The position numbers and the translations under genes are program-made. Positions 45,962-57,407 of a stretch of 64,000 nucleotides of DNA are shown in pieces. The stretch is taken from contig OX638133.1 in assembly GCA_951804985.1 (NCBI GenBank), positions 71,182,367 to 71,246,366 on the forward strand. Direction: 5' to 3'. This DNA comes from Dryomyza anilis (lineage: Eukaryota; Arthropoda; Insecta; Diptera; Dryomyzidae). How positions within the stretch are numbered: the first letter of the stretch is position 1; the number at the start of each line of letters is the position of its first letter. Below the pieces are notes generated by a model. The model worked only from the letters and a program-made list of their open reading frames with translations, was not told the DNA's origin and ran no database searches.

Positions 45962-47775
45962 TAATATTATTTAATTCTTTAATATTCAATATTAAATATT
46001 ATTTCGAACGAGTTTGTTTTTCTTTTCTGTCACCGATTGCTGATTCTTCAAATCCAAATAAACGTATTGCAATGGAATTTAATTCATAAAATTTGTGAAA
46101 CCAAGTTTTCAAACAAATACTTGCAATTTTATTCAAAACTAATTTTTTTAATAAAAATTAATATTAAAATTTTCAATTAAAATTCAACTTTTCACTTAGA
46201 ATTAAATTTTTCACAAAAAAATCTTCAGTAAAAATACAAATATATAATATAAGTAATTATAACTCAAAAATTACCTAATATTTGCCACATAAAATCTAGT
46301 TTATGTGAAACGTTTGACGAAATACAACCAGAACTAACCGTCGAGTTTCGTAATTAAACACTAGGTGGCCAATGACATATACGCATGCAAATGTAAAACA
46401 GCATTGTATAAAAACAACTATAAAAAATACTGCTACTAAAAACAGACCGTAAAAAAATAAAAACCTTAACCACTTGCATTATCACAGAAACTCCAGCAGT
46501 TAGGCGCCCCATACGTACTGTGGGCATTTTTAATTATAACAGCTGTCAATGAATGTAACTAACTGATGTGAGGTTCAAAGTTATATGCAATTATGCGCAA
46601 ATTAAAATTATAAAAACAAGCTAAAAACCAATTTATCGCCATTAAGATACAAAAGTATCTGTGCATTGCGTACAAAGTATCTGCAGCGAAAAAACCAATA
46701 TCTACATTGCGAAAAAAGTATCTGCGCTACTAAACAAGTAATGGCAGAGCAAAAGTAATGCAACTGCATTCGTCGACCATTGACGGGAGCCACTGAACAT
46801 GATGATGGTGATGAGTGCGGCCCGGACCAGATGTCAACGTTTGACTTTTTTTAAAAGCCACCATGCGCTATATGTTTTTAATAGATTTCTGCGTAATGCA
46901 TTCTAATTGTTTTGCTGAGTTTTATTTTTAATTTTATTATTTTTTTTTTAACTAAGTTAATGACATACAAAAATAAAAAGAATAATAAAAATACCACATG
47001 AATGAAACGATTGCACAATCGAGGTTTTGAGGTCAGCCAAAGAATGGGGTGAAGATTTCATTGTGGCAAATGCGACGACAATCGCAACAAAAAAAAAAGC
47101 TTGCGGTTATTTTCATTGAAACGCATTCAATTTGCTATTGAACTAGTGCACATTTAATTGAATGAAATTTAGTATTTAACTCAAATTAAATCAATTAAGT
47201 CATTATGGCAACAAAAGCATTACGGTGCATGTAAAATGCATAGTATATGCATTTTAAATAGATATTGCTTGTATTATATGCATTCACAATATTATTGTAA
47301 TATTTGCAATAATTAATTTAAGCAAAATCAATTAGCAGCTAAAATACTGCCTGCTGGGGCGGAGCCTTTACCACCTGGGAATTAGGTTAAATATGTAATT
47401 GAAATGGCTGTCGGGACAGCAGTTGCACTTAATATTTTTAAAAATATATTTATTGCGCTCTAAAATAATTGATTTTTTGGCTTTTAACATAATCAACTAA
47501 ATTACAAAACTCTCCTGTGACCGACCGCATATGAACCCAACATTTGAAATGTTCATAAATATTTTAAATGTCACACATTTGCACAGTATGTATTTTGTAT
47601 TGAATTTCAATTTATCAAATATTTATGCTTCAGCAAATGTCTACAAAAAATAATAATAATAATTCTGCATATTCAAATCCCAGTTGATGCAGGTTGAACC
47701 CAGTGACTTGGAATGAGTTGATATTGTTTGAAAAAAAAAAAATTAAATAAATTGTAAAAATATATATGTCAATAT
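45962..47775. other. Non-coding DNA with GTATCT cluster 3
   Basis: 46640-46735 has AGATACAAAAGTATCTGTG, then AAAGTATCTGCAG and AAAGTATCTGCGC, the same hexamer as in the other clusters. 46740-46860 is GC-richer (GAGTGCGGCCCGGACCAG) and unassigned. No gene is seen in the remainder. Confidence 0.4.
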
Positions 47776-47779
47776 ATGT

Positions 47780-49030
47780 TTTAATTATACATTTATGTAC
47801 GCCAAGTAAAATATGTTTGCAGCAATTGTAGTTTGTTTACAAAAATGGCGAAAACAATCATTTTATATATTTTAAGTAATTCTATTCGACTATAGTAATC
47901 ATGGTATTATTTGTTTATCACAATTATTTGAAATACTTAAAACTTGTCAACAATTATTATATTTTTGCTGTAAGCATTTTTATATGATTCATTGATAACA
48001 CGTTGTAACATTATATGTATGTTTTTTTACAAATCTTTTCTAAATTATAGTTAATTTTTATAAAATAAATATTTATTTGATTGCATATTTTGCATTTGTT
48101 AGTAATTTAAAATGTTTTATTTAACTACAAATATGTTTAGTGCAAACATTGGTTGATAGTATGATAATGTTAAAAGCACTTGAACAATTTGACAATAATA
48201 ATTTGATAGTTTTATAAAATTATCATAGTATTTATGAACTCATAATATGTTATAAATTTATAAAATTCATTTTATATACTTTTGACAACTATATACAATG
48301 GTTACAGTAAATGTTTATATGTTCTACCTTAATTAATGTGTATTTTTGATGATTTTCTTCTAATAAATAATTCTTATTTTATTGCTTTCATAAATTCGTT
48401 AAATTTTTAAAAGTTTTAAGTTTCCTACAGATATGTTTACAGTAAACATTAGTTAACCTGATAAAAAATATTAAACATATTGGTTTTAATAATTGCATTT
48501 AAAAAAGAATAACATATTATTTTTTACTTCGATGAATACCAATTTAAAAAAGAAATATTGCACAAATTAATGTTGCGTCGAACAATCTAACAATGCCTAC
48601 TGCAAACATTTATATTTTCTAAGTTTATGACCATTTCTTATAACGTTCTTCTAATAAATTATGTTTCTTTTATTTATTTTTATTGTTTGCTGTAAATATT
48701 ATTATTTATTATATTAATTGATAGACATTTTTATGACTATTTTCAAATGTTATTTAATGGAAAAACCGAATACTGTAATTCAATTTTATATTATTTGTTT
48801 AAAAAGCGTTTATAATTATATGCAATGAAATATATGTTTCCAACAACTATGTTAACATAAAATTAGAATATAAGAAGGTAATTTTAAATAAGATTTCACA
48901 ATAATTATTGTCCATTTAAAATGGGTTTAATAATAACCAAAGTTATTGACGAATGTATAATTTTTTATATTTACAGCAATCACATTGCGTTTGATGTAAA
49001 CATATTTTTCTAAAACCTCAAGTTGATGTA
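47780..49030. repeat. Degenerate repeat with ATGTTTRC...GTAAACAT words
   Basis: AAATATGTTT...GCAAACATT-type inverted words recur near 47810, 48120, 48300, 48430, 48600, 48690, 48830 and 48990 in very AT-rich text. GTAAACA resembles forkhead core sites, but the spacing suggests an old tandem or palindromic repeat related in wording to R1. Confidence 0.4.
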
Positions 49031-49804
49031 ATTTAAATTTATTTTCTAAAAATTATTAGTCTTTAAATCGTTTCTATTTATTTTATTATATTATTTAATT
49101 TATTATAATATTATAAAATATGTAAATAATATTTTTAATGAAAATTGTATATTTTTTCATACATTTTAAAAACAATACGCCCAATTAATTAATTCACAAA
49201 AGGTTTTTATGGAATTTCATTACATGCATTTACAATGTGGTTTGCATAACTATTTGATTTATTTTTAATATATTTTATTTGAAGTAAATAAAGTACACAT
49301 TAAATTTATTTTCCTATGAATGTTAAATATATTAATAATACAATTTAAATATGTAACCAAACAGAACTTCACCATGACGTAGTTACCTTTGTTTCACAAT
49401 AACATGAAAAATTTGTAACATAGTTTTGCTCGAATTACTCAATTGCATCATAAAATATAAACTTGTTTTCATTATTATTTTCTTTTTTGCACTTTTTAAT
49501 TGTTTCAATAAAAAGTGCATTTGCAGTCCAGCGGTGTTTTATATAAAACTTTATTAAATATGATTTTTTTTCATAGTTTTATTAAAACAAAATTAATTTT
49601 TACACTGTGTAAACATATACAAACATTTTCAACTTTTATAACGTATAATATTTAAATAAAATAATATGAAAAATAGTAGAAAATAGTAAAAAAATAGAAA
49701 ATAGTATCATAAATAAAACATGTTTTAATTTGCAACAGATTTTAAATTAGGTAAAAACGTTTAGTTTCAATTTTACAGAAATTTGTTAAGAAATTACTAT
49801 GTTA
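49031..49804. other. AT-rich non-coding DNA
   Basis: No gene or repeat family recognised. Confidence 0.4.
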
Positions 49805-50560
49805 TTATATATCGATCGACATAAAAATCGATCTATAGAAATATCGATTTGAAAAATATTGATCTTTTAAAATGTTGATTAATAGTATTATTGATCTAAG
49901 GCAATCCATAGAAATATCGCTCTAAAGAATACTACTCAAATATCGACTCAATAAAATTCCCATCTAAAGAAACATATCTTACTTATGTACATATTTCTAT
50001 AGAGATGCAGTTCTAAATAAATATCGATGTGTAGAAATAACGCTGTAAAAATTAACATCATTAAAATCTCAAAAGATACTGATCTAAATAAATATGGAAA
50101 TATGCATTCTAAAAAATATCGTTATATAGTAACATCGGTGAAAAAATGAAATTTCGATCGAGATAAGTATCAATTTTAAAAATATATGTACAAAATATCG
50201 ATATTTTAAATATCGATATACACAATAACGATATACATAATTTAAATATACAAAAGTGATGACTTAAAAATAAGATTTAAAAATCTAAAAGAATAAATAT
50301 CATTTTTAACCAGAGTTATTATAAAAATGGTCTAATAAAATATCCGACATATCTATAATGCTGTCTCAATATAGAGAAATGTTTATCGAATACCGATTTA
50401 AAGAAATATCGATTTAGAAAAATATTAGATCAAAAGGTATATCGTTAAAAATAGTTTTTATTAAATATCGAGATAAAGAAAATGAATATCGAAAGAATAT
50501 CGTTTTATCAACATATTAAATAAAAGTTTAAAGAAAAATCGATCTAATGAAACAAAAATA
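49805..50560. repeat. TATCGAT-rich minisatellite, block 1
   Basis: Loose 15-20-bp units of GAAATATCGATCTAAA with decay. TATCGAT or ATCGAT words appear about ten times, often as ATATCGAT. TATCGATA is the core of DREF (DRE) and overlaps BEAF CGATA sites in flies, but here it is part of a repeat unit. The field resumes at 50960 and 51640. Confidence 0.75.
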
Positions 50561-50959
50561 ATTGCTTGGCGTTCAGTTGTTGCAACGAATACTCATTTGC
50601 ATCCACCAAATGTAGTTTTCCTTCACTGAAAATCATTTGTGGCAAACAATAGCACTGTAACTGTAACCAACTATTAGTTGAAGCACCTTATTGATTGGGG
50701 AAATCAACTTTTAATCCATTTACAATTTGTTTATTTCCATTGCAATGAAAACTAAATTTAAAATGAGATATAACCAATATTTAATTGACTGAACAATTAG
50801 TTGGTTATATTGACTAAGTGTTATAACAGTAGGTTGTTGCAACCAATATTTATTTGATTCAACTGCGAAATCAGCTGTTTTGTATAAAAACGATGCCAAA
50901 GCGAGCACAAGCATTAGATTTTCCATTTTTTTTTTTTTTTGCACAAATAAAACGGTGCC
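50561..50959. mobile_element. Inserted sequence within the TATCGAT field
   Basis: Interrupts the TATCGAT repeats. Contains GTTGTTGCAACGAA, AACCAACTATTAGTTGAAGC and AGTTGGTTATATTGACT with GGTTGTTGCAACCAATA. This is wording shared with family D elements (GTTGCGACAACC, AACCAACTAA at 57420). Likely a diverged family D insertion; termini not defined. Confidence 0.4.
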
Positions 50960-51318
50960 CCATATCGATTAAAAGTAACACCATCTTATGATATGACGAT
51001 AAATATAAAAAGACCAAAAAAAAATCTACACTTACATCTTAATATATCGATAGAAGACAATATTGATCGAAAGAAATACTAATCAAAGGAAATATTAAAT
51101 AAGGAAATATTGATAAAATAACGAAATATCGATAAAAAGCAATATCATATAAAATATCTATAAAACGGTATCAATATAATCATATTTTTATCGCATACCG
51201 AATAGGAATTATTGCTAAAGAAAATATATTTAATATGTATAATATCGATAAAAGGAAGTGACGATCGAGAACAACATCGATCTACAGAAATATCGATCTG
51301 AAGAAATATTGATCTTTC
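50960..51318. repeat. TATCGAT-rich minisatellite, block 2
   Basis: Same units as 49805-50560, including CATCGATCTACAGAAATATC. It ends where SINE copy 5 is inserted and continues in fragments to about 51750. Confidence 0.7.
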
Positions 51319-51327
51319 GAATTATAA

Positions 51328-51624
51328 TAATAATAATAGTTTGGCGCTACAGTCCTGTATAGAACTTCGGCCGAGGTCTCTCACCATTTGAGCTGTGCGT
51401 TTTATATTTGTACTCAACGTGGTGGGACCGTGCCGAATCCGAACGGCGGGTGAGAGCTTTTCATAGGCAATTTTTACTCTCGTAGGTTTGCCATTTACTG
51501 CCGAGAGGTAGCGCGGTATAGAAAAATGTTTCTATGAAAAGATGTTGTTAGCCCCAGTCCAGGCTTGAACCGGGGACCTTTCGGCTCGCAGTCCAACGCA
51601 CTAGCCACTGAGCTACCGCGGCTA
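51328..51624 (-). mobile_element. tRNA-derived SINE, copy 5 (full length)
   Basis: Minus-strand full-length copy with an intact-looking head (A box complement at about 51604-51620, B box complement near 51570) and an ATT tail. A perfect 9-bp target duplication, CGAATTATA, lies at 51319-51327 and 51625-51633. It lacks ~12 bp of the body seen in copy 1 (the CTGTAGGTCC region). The clean duplication makes it the youngest-looking copy. Confidence 0.9.
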
Positions 51625-51789
51625 CGAATTATACGCTCTAAAAAAAACGTTATATAAAATTACCGATTAAAAGAATAAAAAAATATATAAAAATCTATTG
51701 AAATAATATTGACCTATAAAAATATCGATTAGGAAATATCAATCATTCAGAAAGTCTATAAGAATAATGTTTATTTAAGGGACTAAAAC

Positions 51790-52125
51790 GCTTTGGAATA
51801 TCAATTCCGGTTCAGGTTCTGTTCCAAGATTTTTAAAATTGTGGTTTCTACTCCGATTCCGGTTCCAACTAAAAAATTATATGGGTTCCAGTTCCAAAAA
51901 TCGAAACGATTTCGATTCCGGTTCTTTGCAGTCCCTGACATTGACTATACCTTTTGGGAGTCTCGGTTCCGGTTCTATAATTTATAAAATAGAAGTTTCG
52001 ATTCCGGTCTCAACTAAAAAAAGTTATATAGGTCCCGATTCTGGTTCTACATATTTTTAAATAACGGTTCTGATTCCGGTTCTGGTTCCGGTTTCAAAAA
52101 TCAAAGCGGTTTCGGCCCCGATTAT
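51790..52125. repeat. GGTTCCGATTCC-type repeat
   Basis: Many GGTTC, GATTCCGGTTC and CGGTTCTG words with TTAAAA spacers. The open frames at 51793 and 51839 (Phe/Arg-rich) come from the period and are not genes. Confidence 0.75.
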
Positions 52126-52668
52126 ATGAAAGTAGTGAAAAAATCAAGTGGCTTGTAAAAAGCGTAAAAATTATGTTTTTCAGCCCAAATTAAAAAAAAA
52201 ACATTTTTATAAGCCTAGCAAAAACTGTTGAAGGGTTAGGATCAAAAAATAATCTCGAAACTTTATTTCTAAAATTAAACGTAATTTATTTGTAAAGTTA
52301 GGATTCTATATAAAAAATAACCATGCACTTTTTTATTTCTTTTAAAATCAATTTCAAAATTTTACGAAATGTATTGCAAAGAAGTCCATTAAAAATCAAT
52401 TATTTAAATTCATTATATTTTTTTATTTTTAATTTATACATATTTGATTATAGATGTTCTTGTAGCACAGTATGCGCACGTTAAACACCTACATATAATA
52501 AAAAAAAAAACACATTTTCCCCAACAAATAAACAATTCATACTATAAATATTGAGAGTACTTTGAAATGAAATTAATTGCATTACAATATTTGCGCAATT
52601 CACACAGTATGTTTTTAATTATTTATTTAAAATAAACTAAAAAAAAAACTCTTTTCTCTTAATTTCAG
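52126..52668. other. AT-rich sequence upstream of the Shank exon
   Basis: No gene. A TATAAATA word lies at 52543-52550 but without a convincing initiator. The last 20 nt are pyrimidine-rich and end in TTCTCTTAATTTCAG (52654-52668), a good 3' splice site, so this is most likely the end of an intron. Confidence 0.5.
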
Positions 52669-52679
52669 AAACGAGTAAA

Positions 52680-52778
52680 ATGTGCGTCCACCAACAACTA
52701 CTGCAACAACGAACACAACATGTTGTTGGCGTCTGTGGAGCAATCTCAACAAATTGCATTGGTTATTGCCACAAATAA
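52680..52778 (+). CDS. Upstream ORF 1 in the Shank leader (32 aa)
   Basis: The first ATG of the exon (AAAATGTGC, good context) opens a 32-codon frame, MCVHQQLLQQRTQHVVGVCG onward, ending at TAA 52776-52778. It lies 277 nt ahead of the main start. Upstream ORFs in scaffold-protein leaders commonly restrain translation. Here that is inference. Confidence 0.45.
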   Translation: MCVHQQLLQQRTQHVVGVCGAISTNCIGYCHK

Positions 52779-52800
52779 ACTGTTTAATAGATTAACATAA
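52720..52800 (+). CDS. Upstream ORF 2 in the Shank leader (26 aa)
   Basis: The second ATG (ACATGTTG) overlaps uORF1 in another frame and encodes MLLASVEQSQQIALVIATNK onward, with its stop at 52798-52800. No further ATG is seen before 53057. Confidence 0.35.
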   Translation: MLLASVEQSQQIALVIATNKLFNRLT

Positions 52801-53056
52801 ACAAACTAAACATTTGAAAGAAAGCAAAAAAAAATAATTCAGAAAAACATTTTTAAAAAAATATTTGAACAGAAAAAAACAAGCGAATCAATAAATTGCA
52901 TTCGTTAGACGGAGAACGCAATTGAAGCAACGCAGCTAGCAACAGTTTGCGCGCATCTGAATATTTCTGCATTTGCAACAAAAGTCGTTCAGCAAAACAT
53001 TCAAAATTACGACGTATCACCCGCCCACGCCAAAAGTCAAGCAGAACCCCGCGAAC

Positions 53057-53227
53057 ATGGACAACAACACGCCGGGGTTCGATGACGATCCGCCACCGGA
53101 GCCACGCGATGGCTGGCTGCTGGTGCGGATCCATGTGCCGGAGCTCAATGTCTACAAATGTCTGCAGTTTCCCTCCGAGCGCCTGGTCTGGGATGTGAAG
53201 CAGCAAGTATTGGCCTCATTGCCAAAG
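53057..53227 (+). CDS. Shank: Shank/ProSAP scaffold, first coding exon (partial)
   Basis: Encodes the first 57 residues of Shank, the multidomain postsynaptic scaffold (SPN, ankyrin repeats, SH3, PDZ, proline-rich region, SAM) that links receptors and adhesion proteins to actin. Residues 1-18 are an acidic, proline-rich lead (DDDPPPEPRD). From residue 19 the text GWLLVRIHVPEL, KCLQFPSERLVWDVKQQVL aligns with the start of the mammalian SPN domain, a Ras-association-like fold that binds Rap/Ras GTPases. Arg24 matches SHANK3 Arg12. ATG 53057 is the first ATG of this frame in the exon and has A at -3 and G at +4. The exon ends in phase 0 after Lys57. The ankyrin, PDZ and SAM exons lie beyond the window. 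Confidence 0.85.
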
Positions 53228-53399
53228 GTAAGTGATGCGTTTTAAGGCATTTTGTAAATATATTTTACACGTTGATTTTTCCTTCGTACTACCTAGTAAT
53301 GTTTGATAAATACGGTGCATTATAAATAAACATATTGTAATGTAGAACTCATTAGATTAAACATTTTGAAAATATTCATAACAAAAAAAAATACATTTT

Positions 53400-53920
53400 A
53401 AATATGCGAATTTTGACATCAATATATATTATTGAAGAATTACTATATGATAATCATTAAATTATACAAAACATTCTTGTAAATTATAACATATAATCTT
53501 CATGCATTTCATGATGTACGTAGTCAGTTTTTAATGAATTCATTAATCAACATTATGTAATGTACATTAATATTATGAATTTCATCGTGGGATATGTTTA
53601 AATGAACAAATTCGTCAATAGTACAAACTATGTCTACCATTTAATTAAACATCATGTGCTTGATAGGTATTTATGAATTTATTAATAAAATAAATGTAAG
53701 AAGTACATCAATATTATGAATTTGATCATCATTTAATTTGAAATGAATAAATTCATTCATAGTATTTTTATATGATAAACTATGCCATTTAATATTCATT
53801 ATTAATGCCAAATCGCCATTTTTGAGTTTATTAATGTGTGTTATTAAAGTTACATTAGTATAATGAATTTTATCACCAGTTTAAAGTACAAATTTATCAA
53901 AACTATTCATTGTTTTTTTT
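53400..53920. repeat. Diverged family C-like sequence
   Basis: Repeated ACATCAATATTATGAATTT and AAATTCATT words like those in family C, without clear termini. Lies at the very start of the Shank intron. Confidence 0.45.
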
Positions 53921-54213
53921 TTTTTGTGGATCTTCAAAATTTGATTCTAGAAATATGAGGTTGAGTTAAAAGTTTTTCTTAAAAACTTTGTGATCGCATA
54001 TAGATATTTTTCAAAATTAAAAAAAAACATAAATGTTAATATTTCGAATAAATAATGAATATCCTTGTTGTACTAATTAAGTTCATCAAGTAGTTTTTAT
54101 ATTTTTAAAAAATCAATTTAATTTTTTTGTTCTACAGTTTATCATTACTGAACTGAGTTTTCAAAACCTCGTTAAAAATTTACTTTTGTTTTGGAACATT
54201 TTTCATTTAAACA

Positions 54214-54941
54214 CACAGAAAAAAAATTCATCTATATGATGAGTTTATTCATAAATATTATGAATTTTTTCACTTTTTTCATCATATTGATACCACCGTC
54301 CATTAAATTACATATTGATGAATAAATTCATTATATATATATATGAAATTATTCGTACTATCGAACATCATAGTGAGGAACAAAATATTCAATACCATGA
54401 ATTTGAATCATCATATTGATGAAATGTTCATAATATTTATGAATATAATATTTTTTTACGAATTTTTGAAAAAAAAAATTATTTTTATTAAAAAAAAATT
54501 ATTTCAAAAATAACAGAAAAAAAATTTTCAAAAAAAAAAATGATTTGACAAAAAAAAATCGAAAAAAAATTGTTTGAAAAAAAAATTATTATTATATTTA
54601 TTAATTTATTATATAATTATAATGTCGAGCAACCATTATATAAGAAATGACATACAAGAACTACTTGAGAACTGAGAAGTACTGCAAAAAATAATCGAAA
54701 AATAAATATTTTGTTTGACATTTGGTTTGATGAACAGCATTCGTCAATATGAAGTAAAATTTTTTATGTTCTTGTTCATTAATATGATGAAACGTATTCT
54801 TCACATACAGTTCATCATATTGAAGAACACATTTTCGACAGTTACCAAGCGTTCATCATATTTATGATCGCATTCATAACATTGATGTCGTTAGTCATTA
54901 ATATTATGAATGGTTCTTATGATACACTTTTTTTTTCTGTG
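54214..54941. mobile_element. MITE, family C copy 2
   Basis: The left end CACAGAAAAAAAATTCATCT is inverted relative to the right end TTTTTTTTTCTGTG. Interior blocks TTGATACCACCGTCCATTAA, GAAATTATTCGTACTATCGA, GACAGTTACCAAGCGTTCAT and CATTGATGTCGTTAGTCATT are nearly identical to copy 1 at 14059. CA rather than TA flanks both sides. Confidence 0.85.
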
Positions 54942-55038
54942 CATCTTTTGGTCATAAAAATGGGTCTAAAAATTATAAAACTCAAAAACTTATTCTGCTC
55001 TGCATTCAAATTGAATTTCCAATTAACTCTATGTACAA

Positions 55039-55495
55039 CTAACTTTAACGGTTCTCTCAACCGCTTAGTTGAAACTAGAAGAACTGTAGTTTGGACTACA
55101 ACCAATTTCGAAAAACTTTAAAACAATTTTAAACAGGTTTAGAATAATTTAGAGTGTGTATTAGGCTAATATTTTAAGCGCCAACCAAATATAGCAGTAC
55201 TCACAAAATTAATTTCCAACCAGCGCTTTGTCCAACCAACTTATACGGTTCTCTCAACCGCTTAGTCAAAATTAGAAGAATTGTAGTGTGGACTACAACC
55301 AATTGTGAACTTATTTAGAGCAATTTTGAACAGGTTTAGAACAATTTGGAGTGTATATTATGCTAATATTTCAAACGCCCACCAAATATACCAGTTCCCA
55401 AACAGTTTGTAGAAAATTCGTTTGAACCGAATGAAGTTGATTGTTACAACCTTCCAACCTCATGCCAAAATAGGATTTTTCAGTGTATACAAAAG
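55039..55495. mobile_element. Family D-like element with 197-bp duplication
   Basis: Two direct units start near 55039 and 55236. Each has ACGGTTCTCTCAACCGCTTA, GGACTACAACCAATT, AACAGGTTTAGAA and TTAGGCTAATATTT-like text. The right end, CCTCATGCCAAAATAGGATT followed by TTTCAGTG and TA, matches the right end of the element at 57408-58055. The left end is not defined. Confidence 0.6.
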
Positions 55496-55709
55496 AAAAA
55501 AAAAAAGCTACATTGTTATTATATATAATAAGTATAATTAGTCTGAATATACTACATACTATAGATACATTTAAAAAGATACAACAAAAAAAAGTTATAA
55601 ACAAAAACTTCTTAAAGTTTCCTCATTCCAAGTGACAAAATTGATTAATTTTAGCCTAACAAGCAAATGAATCTAAATGAAAAGAGCCAAAAGAATGTAA
55701 GAAACGCAA

Positions 55710-57290
55710 AACAAAAAATGTATCTTCACATAAGTATCTGCGTATCTATGCTACACATGAGCGCATTTTATTGGCACAACCAAATGTTTGTCACTATTTT
55801 AACTAAGTACACAGTACAACTCATACTCATCATCATTAAGAAAAACAGCAGCAGCACCAACTTGAACAACAATTATGCTGCTGCTCTACGTCTGTCTGCG
55901 GCTGCTACGCATAAAGTATCTGCCAGATACATCATATGCATTTGTACTATGTGTATCTGCTACATTATGCGCGTACATAAAATTAAAAAGAATCATTTAT
56001 CTGCGCCAAGCAACGAGCCAAGTTAAATAAATAAATAAATTCAAGCAGCCAACGATATGTTGCTGTTGTTGATGCTGCTGCTGCTACAAGACGGTTGCCT
56101 AATTGTAGCTGAGCAACACAAATATTGCTGCAAGATGAACAACAAGAGTTTTTTTTTTGTTTAACTTCTTTTTTTCATCTTTTTGCGCATTTTATGTTGT
56201 TAGAATAAATTAAGAAACAGTTCGAGCTGTTTCTGGTGTTGTTGCTGTTGCTCTTATTGTTGTTGCTGTAACAATATCCAGAGCCAGCAATGATTTTAAT
56301 TAACTTGAAGCACACGTCCTACAACGCAATTGCATCAAGTGGTAGCAGTATCTACGATAGCTGCGTATTATTTGCTGTATCTGCGAGATCTGCTGTAGAT
56401 TTCTTTGGTTCTTTGGATGTATCTCAGAATTTAATATATCTTTAAGTTTGATATATGTGCAAGTTTGCTATATCTTTAAGTTTATTATAACTTTTGTTTT
56501 ATTGCATCAGCTGCGTGTTACCGTAAATACAAGATACGAATTGGTAGCTTTAAAATTAATGCAACTTTTCGTGTATTGTATCTGTGAAGTTGCTATAGTG
56601 TTATAGTTAGTTATAGCTGATTTCTATCTGCAAGTTTGCAGAGTTGTATTCGCAAGTTTTCTGTAACCGAAAGTTTTCGGTAACTACAAATTTACCATAA
56701 CTAAAAGTTGACTATATCTGCAAGTTTGGTGTATCTGCAAGTTTGGTGTATCTGTAAGTTTGTGGCAGCTGCGGCGTTATTGTATCTGCAACTTTGTGTA
56801 GATTAATTGCTGTATCTTTGAGTACATTATTTAACAGAATCTTTTTAAACATTATCTAAGCATTGAATACTGCATCTTTTGGTTCAATTTATAGTTGTAT
56901 CTCTTAGTGCACTTTGTGTACAGATACTTTAATATGTGCAGATACATTAATCGTTACAGATACATTAATCGTTACAGATACATTAATCTGTAAAGTTGCA
57001 ATTATTTTTGGAAATACTTTTTTTTGTTTCAAATTGCTAATGTAGCTGCAGCAAATATATCTGCTGTAATAGTATCTATATTATATGTATCTTTTACTAA
57101 CGTTTTCCAAATTTCCCTTCAAAAACTTTATCAATATTAATTAATTTTAGTCAAAACTTATTTGCTTAATACTACAGAGCTTTTTTTATTTTATTATCTT
57201 ATTCTGTGTATCTTTAAAATGTAACAATGCTAAAATTACATATTTGGTTTTGTATCTTGCAGATATAGTTTTAACGTTCTTGCCTTAAGT
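55710..57290. promoter_or_regulatory. GTATCT/AGATAC motif cluster 4 (densest)
   Basis: At least 25 GTATCT, TATATCT or AGATAC words in 1.6 kb, including the dyad GTATCTGCCAGATAC (55916-55930), a TATCTGCAAGTTTGGTG direct repeat (56710-56760) and three copies of CAGATACATTAATCGTTA (56935-56985). Sequence between motifs is not otherwise repeated. Located in the Shank intron. A regulatory role is inference; amplification of a short word is the alternative. Confidence 0.4.
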
Positions 57291-57407
57291 TGTAACTGCA
57301 CGTTTATGCATTTATTGTCATTTAGTAGGTGTTAAATATAAAGAAAACAGTCAAAAATTTCTAATTTATCTGCAAATTCCTTTATCTTTTTTTTTGTTAT
57401 ACCTGCA

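Larger units (their letters stand above)
52669..53227 (+). other. Shank: Shank exon with 5' leader and start codon
   Basis: An exon bounded on the left by TCTCTTAATTTCAG at 52655-52668 and on the right by CCAAAG/GTAAGTG at 53227/53228, a near-consensus donor. The first 388 nt are leader with two short upstream ORFs. The last 171 nt are coding. If transcription instead starts inside this region, the left boundary would be different. The TATAAATA at 52543 is the only hint of that. Confidence 0.7.

Noticed and set aside
52853..53206. 117-codon minus-strand frame opposite the Shank exon
   Set aside because: Shadow of the plus-strand coding sequence, which has clear SPN similarity and matching splice sites.
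55667..56026. 119-codon plus-strand frame after an acceptor-like TTTTAG
   Set aside because: No domain or donor is seen, and it runs through the GTATCT cluster and a CAG-rich segment.
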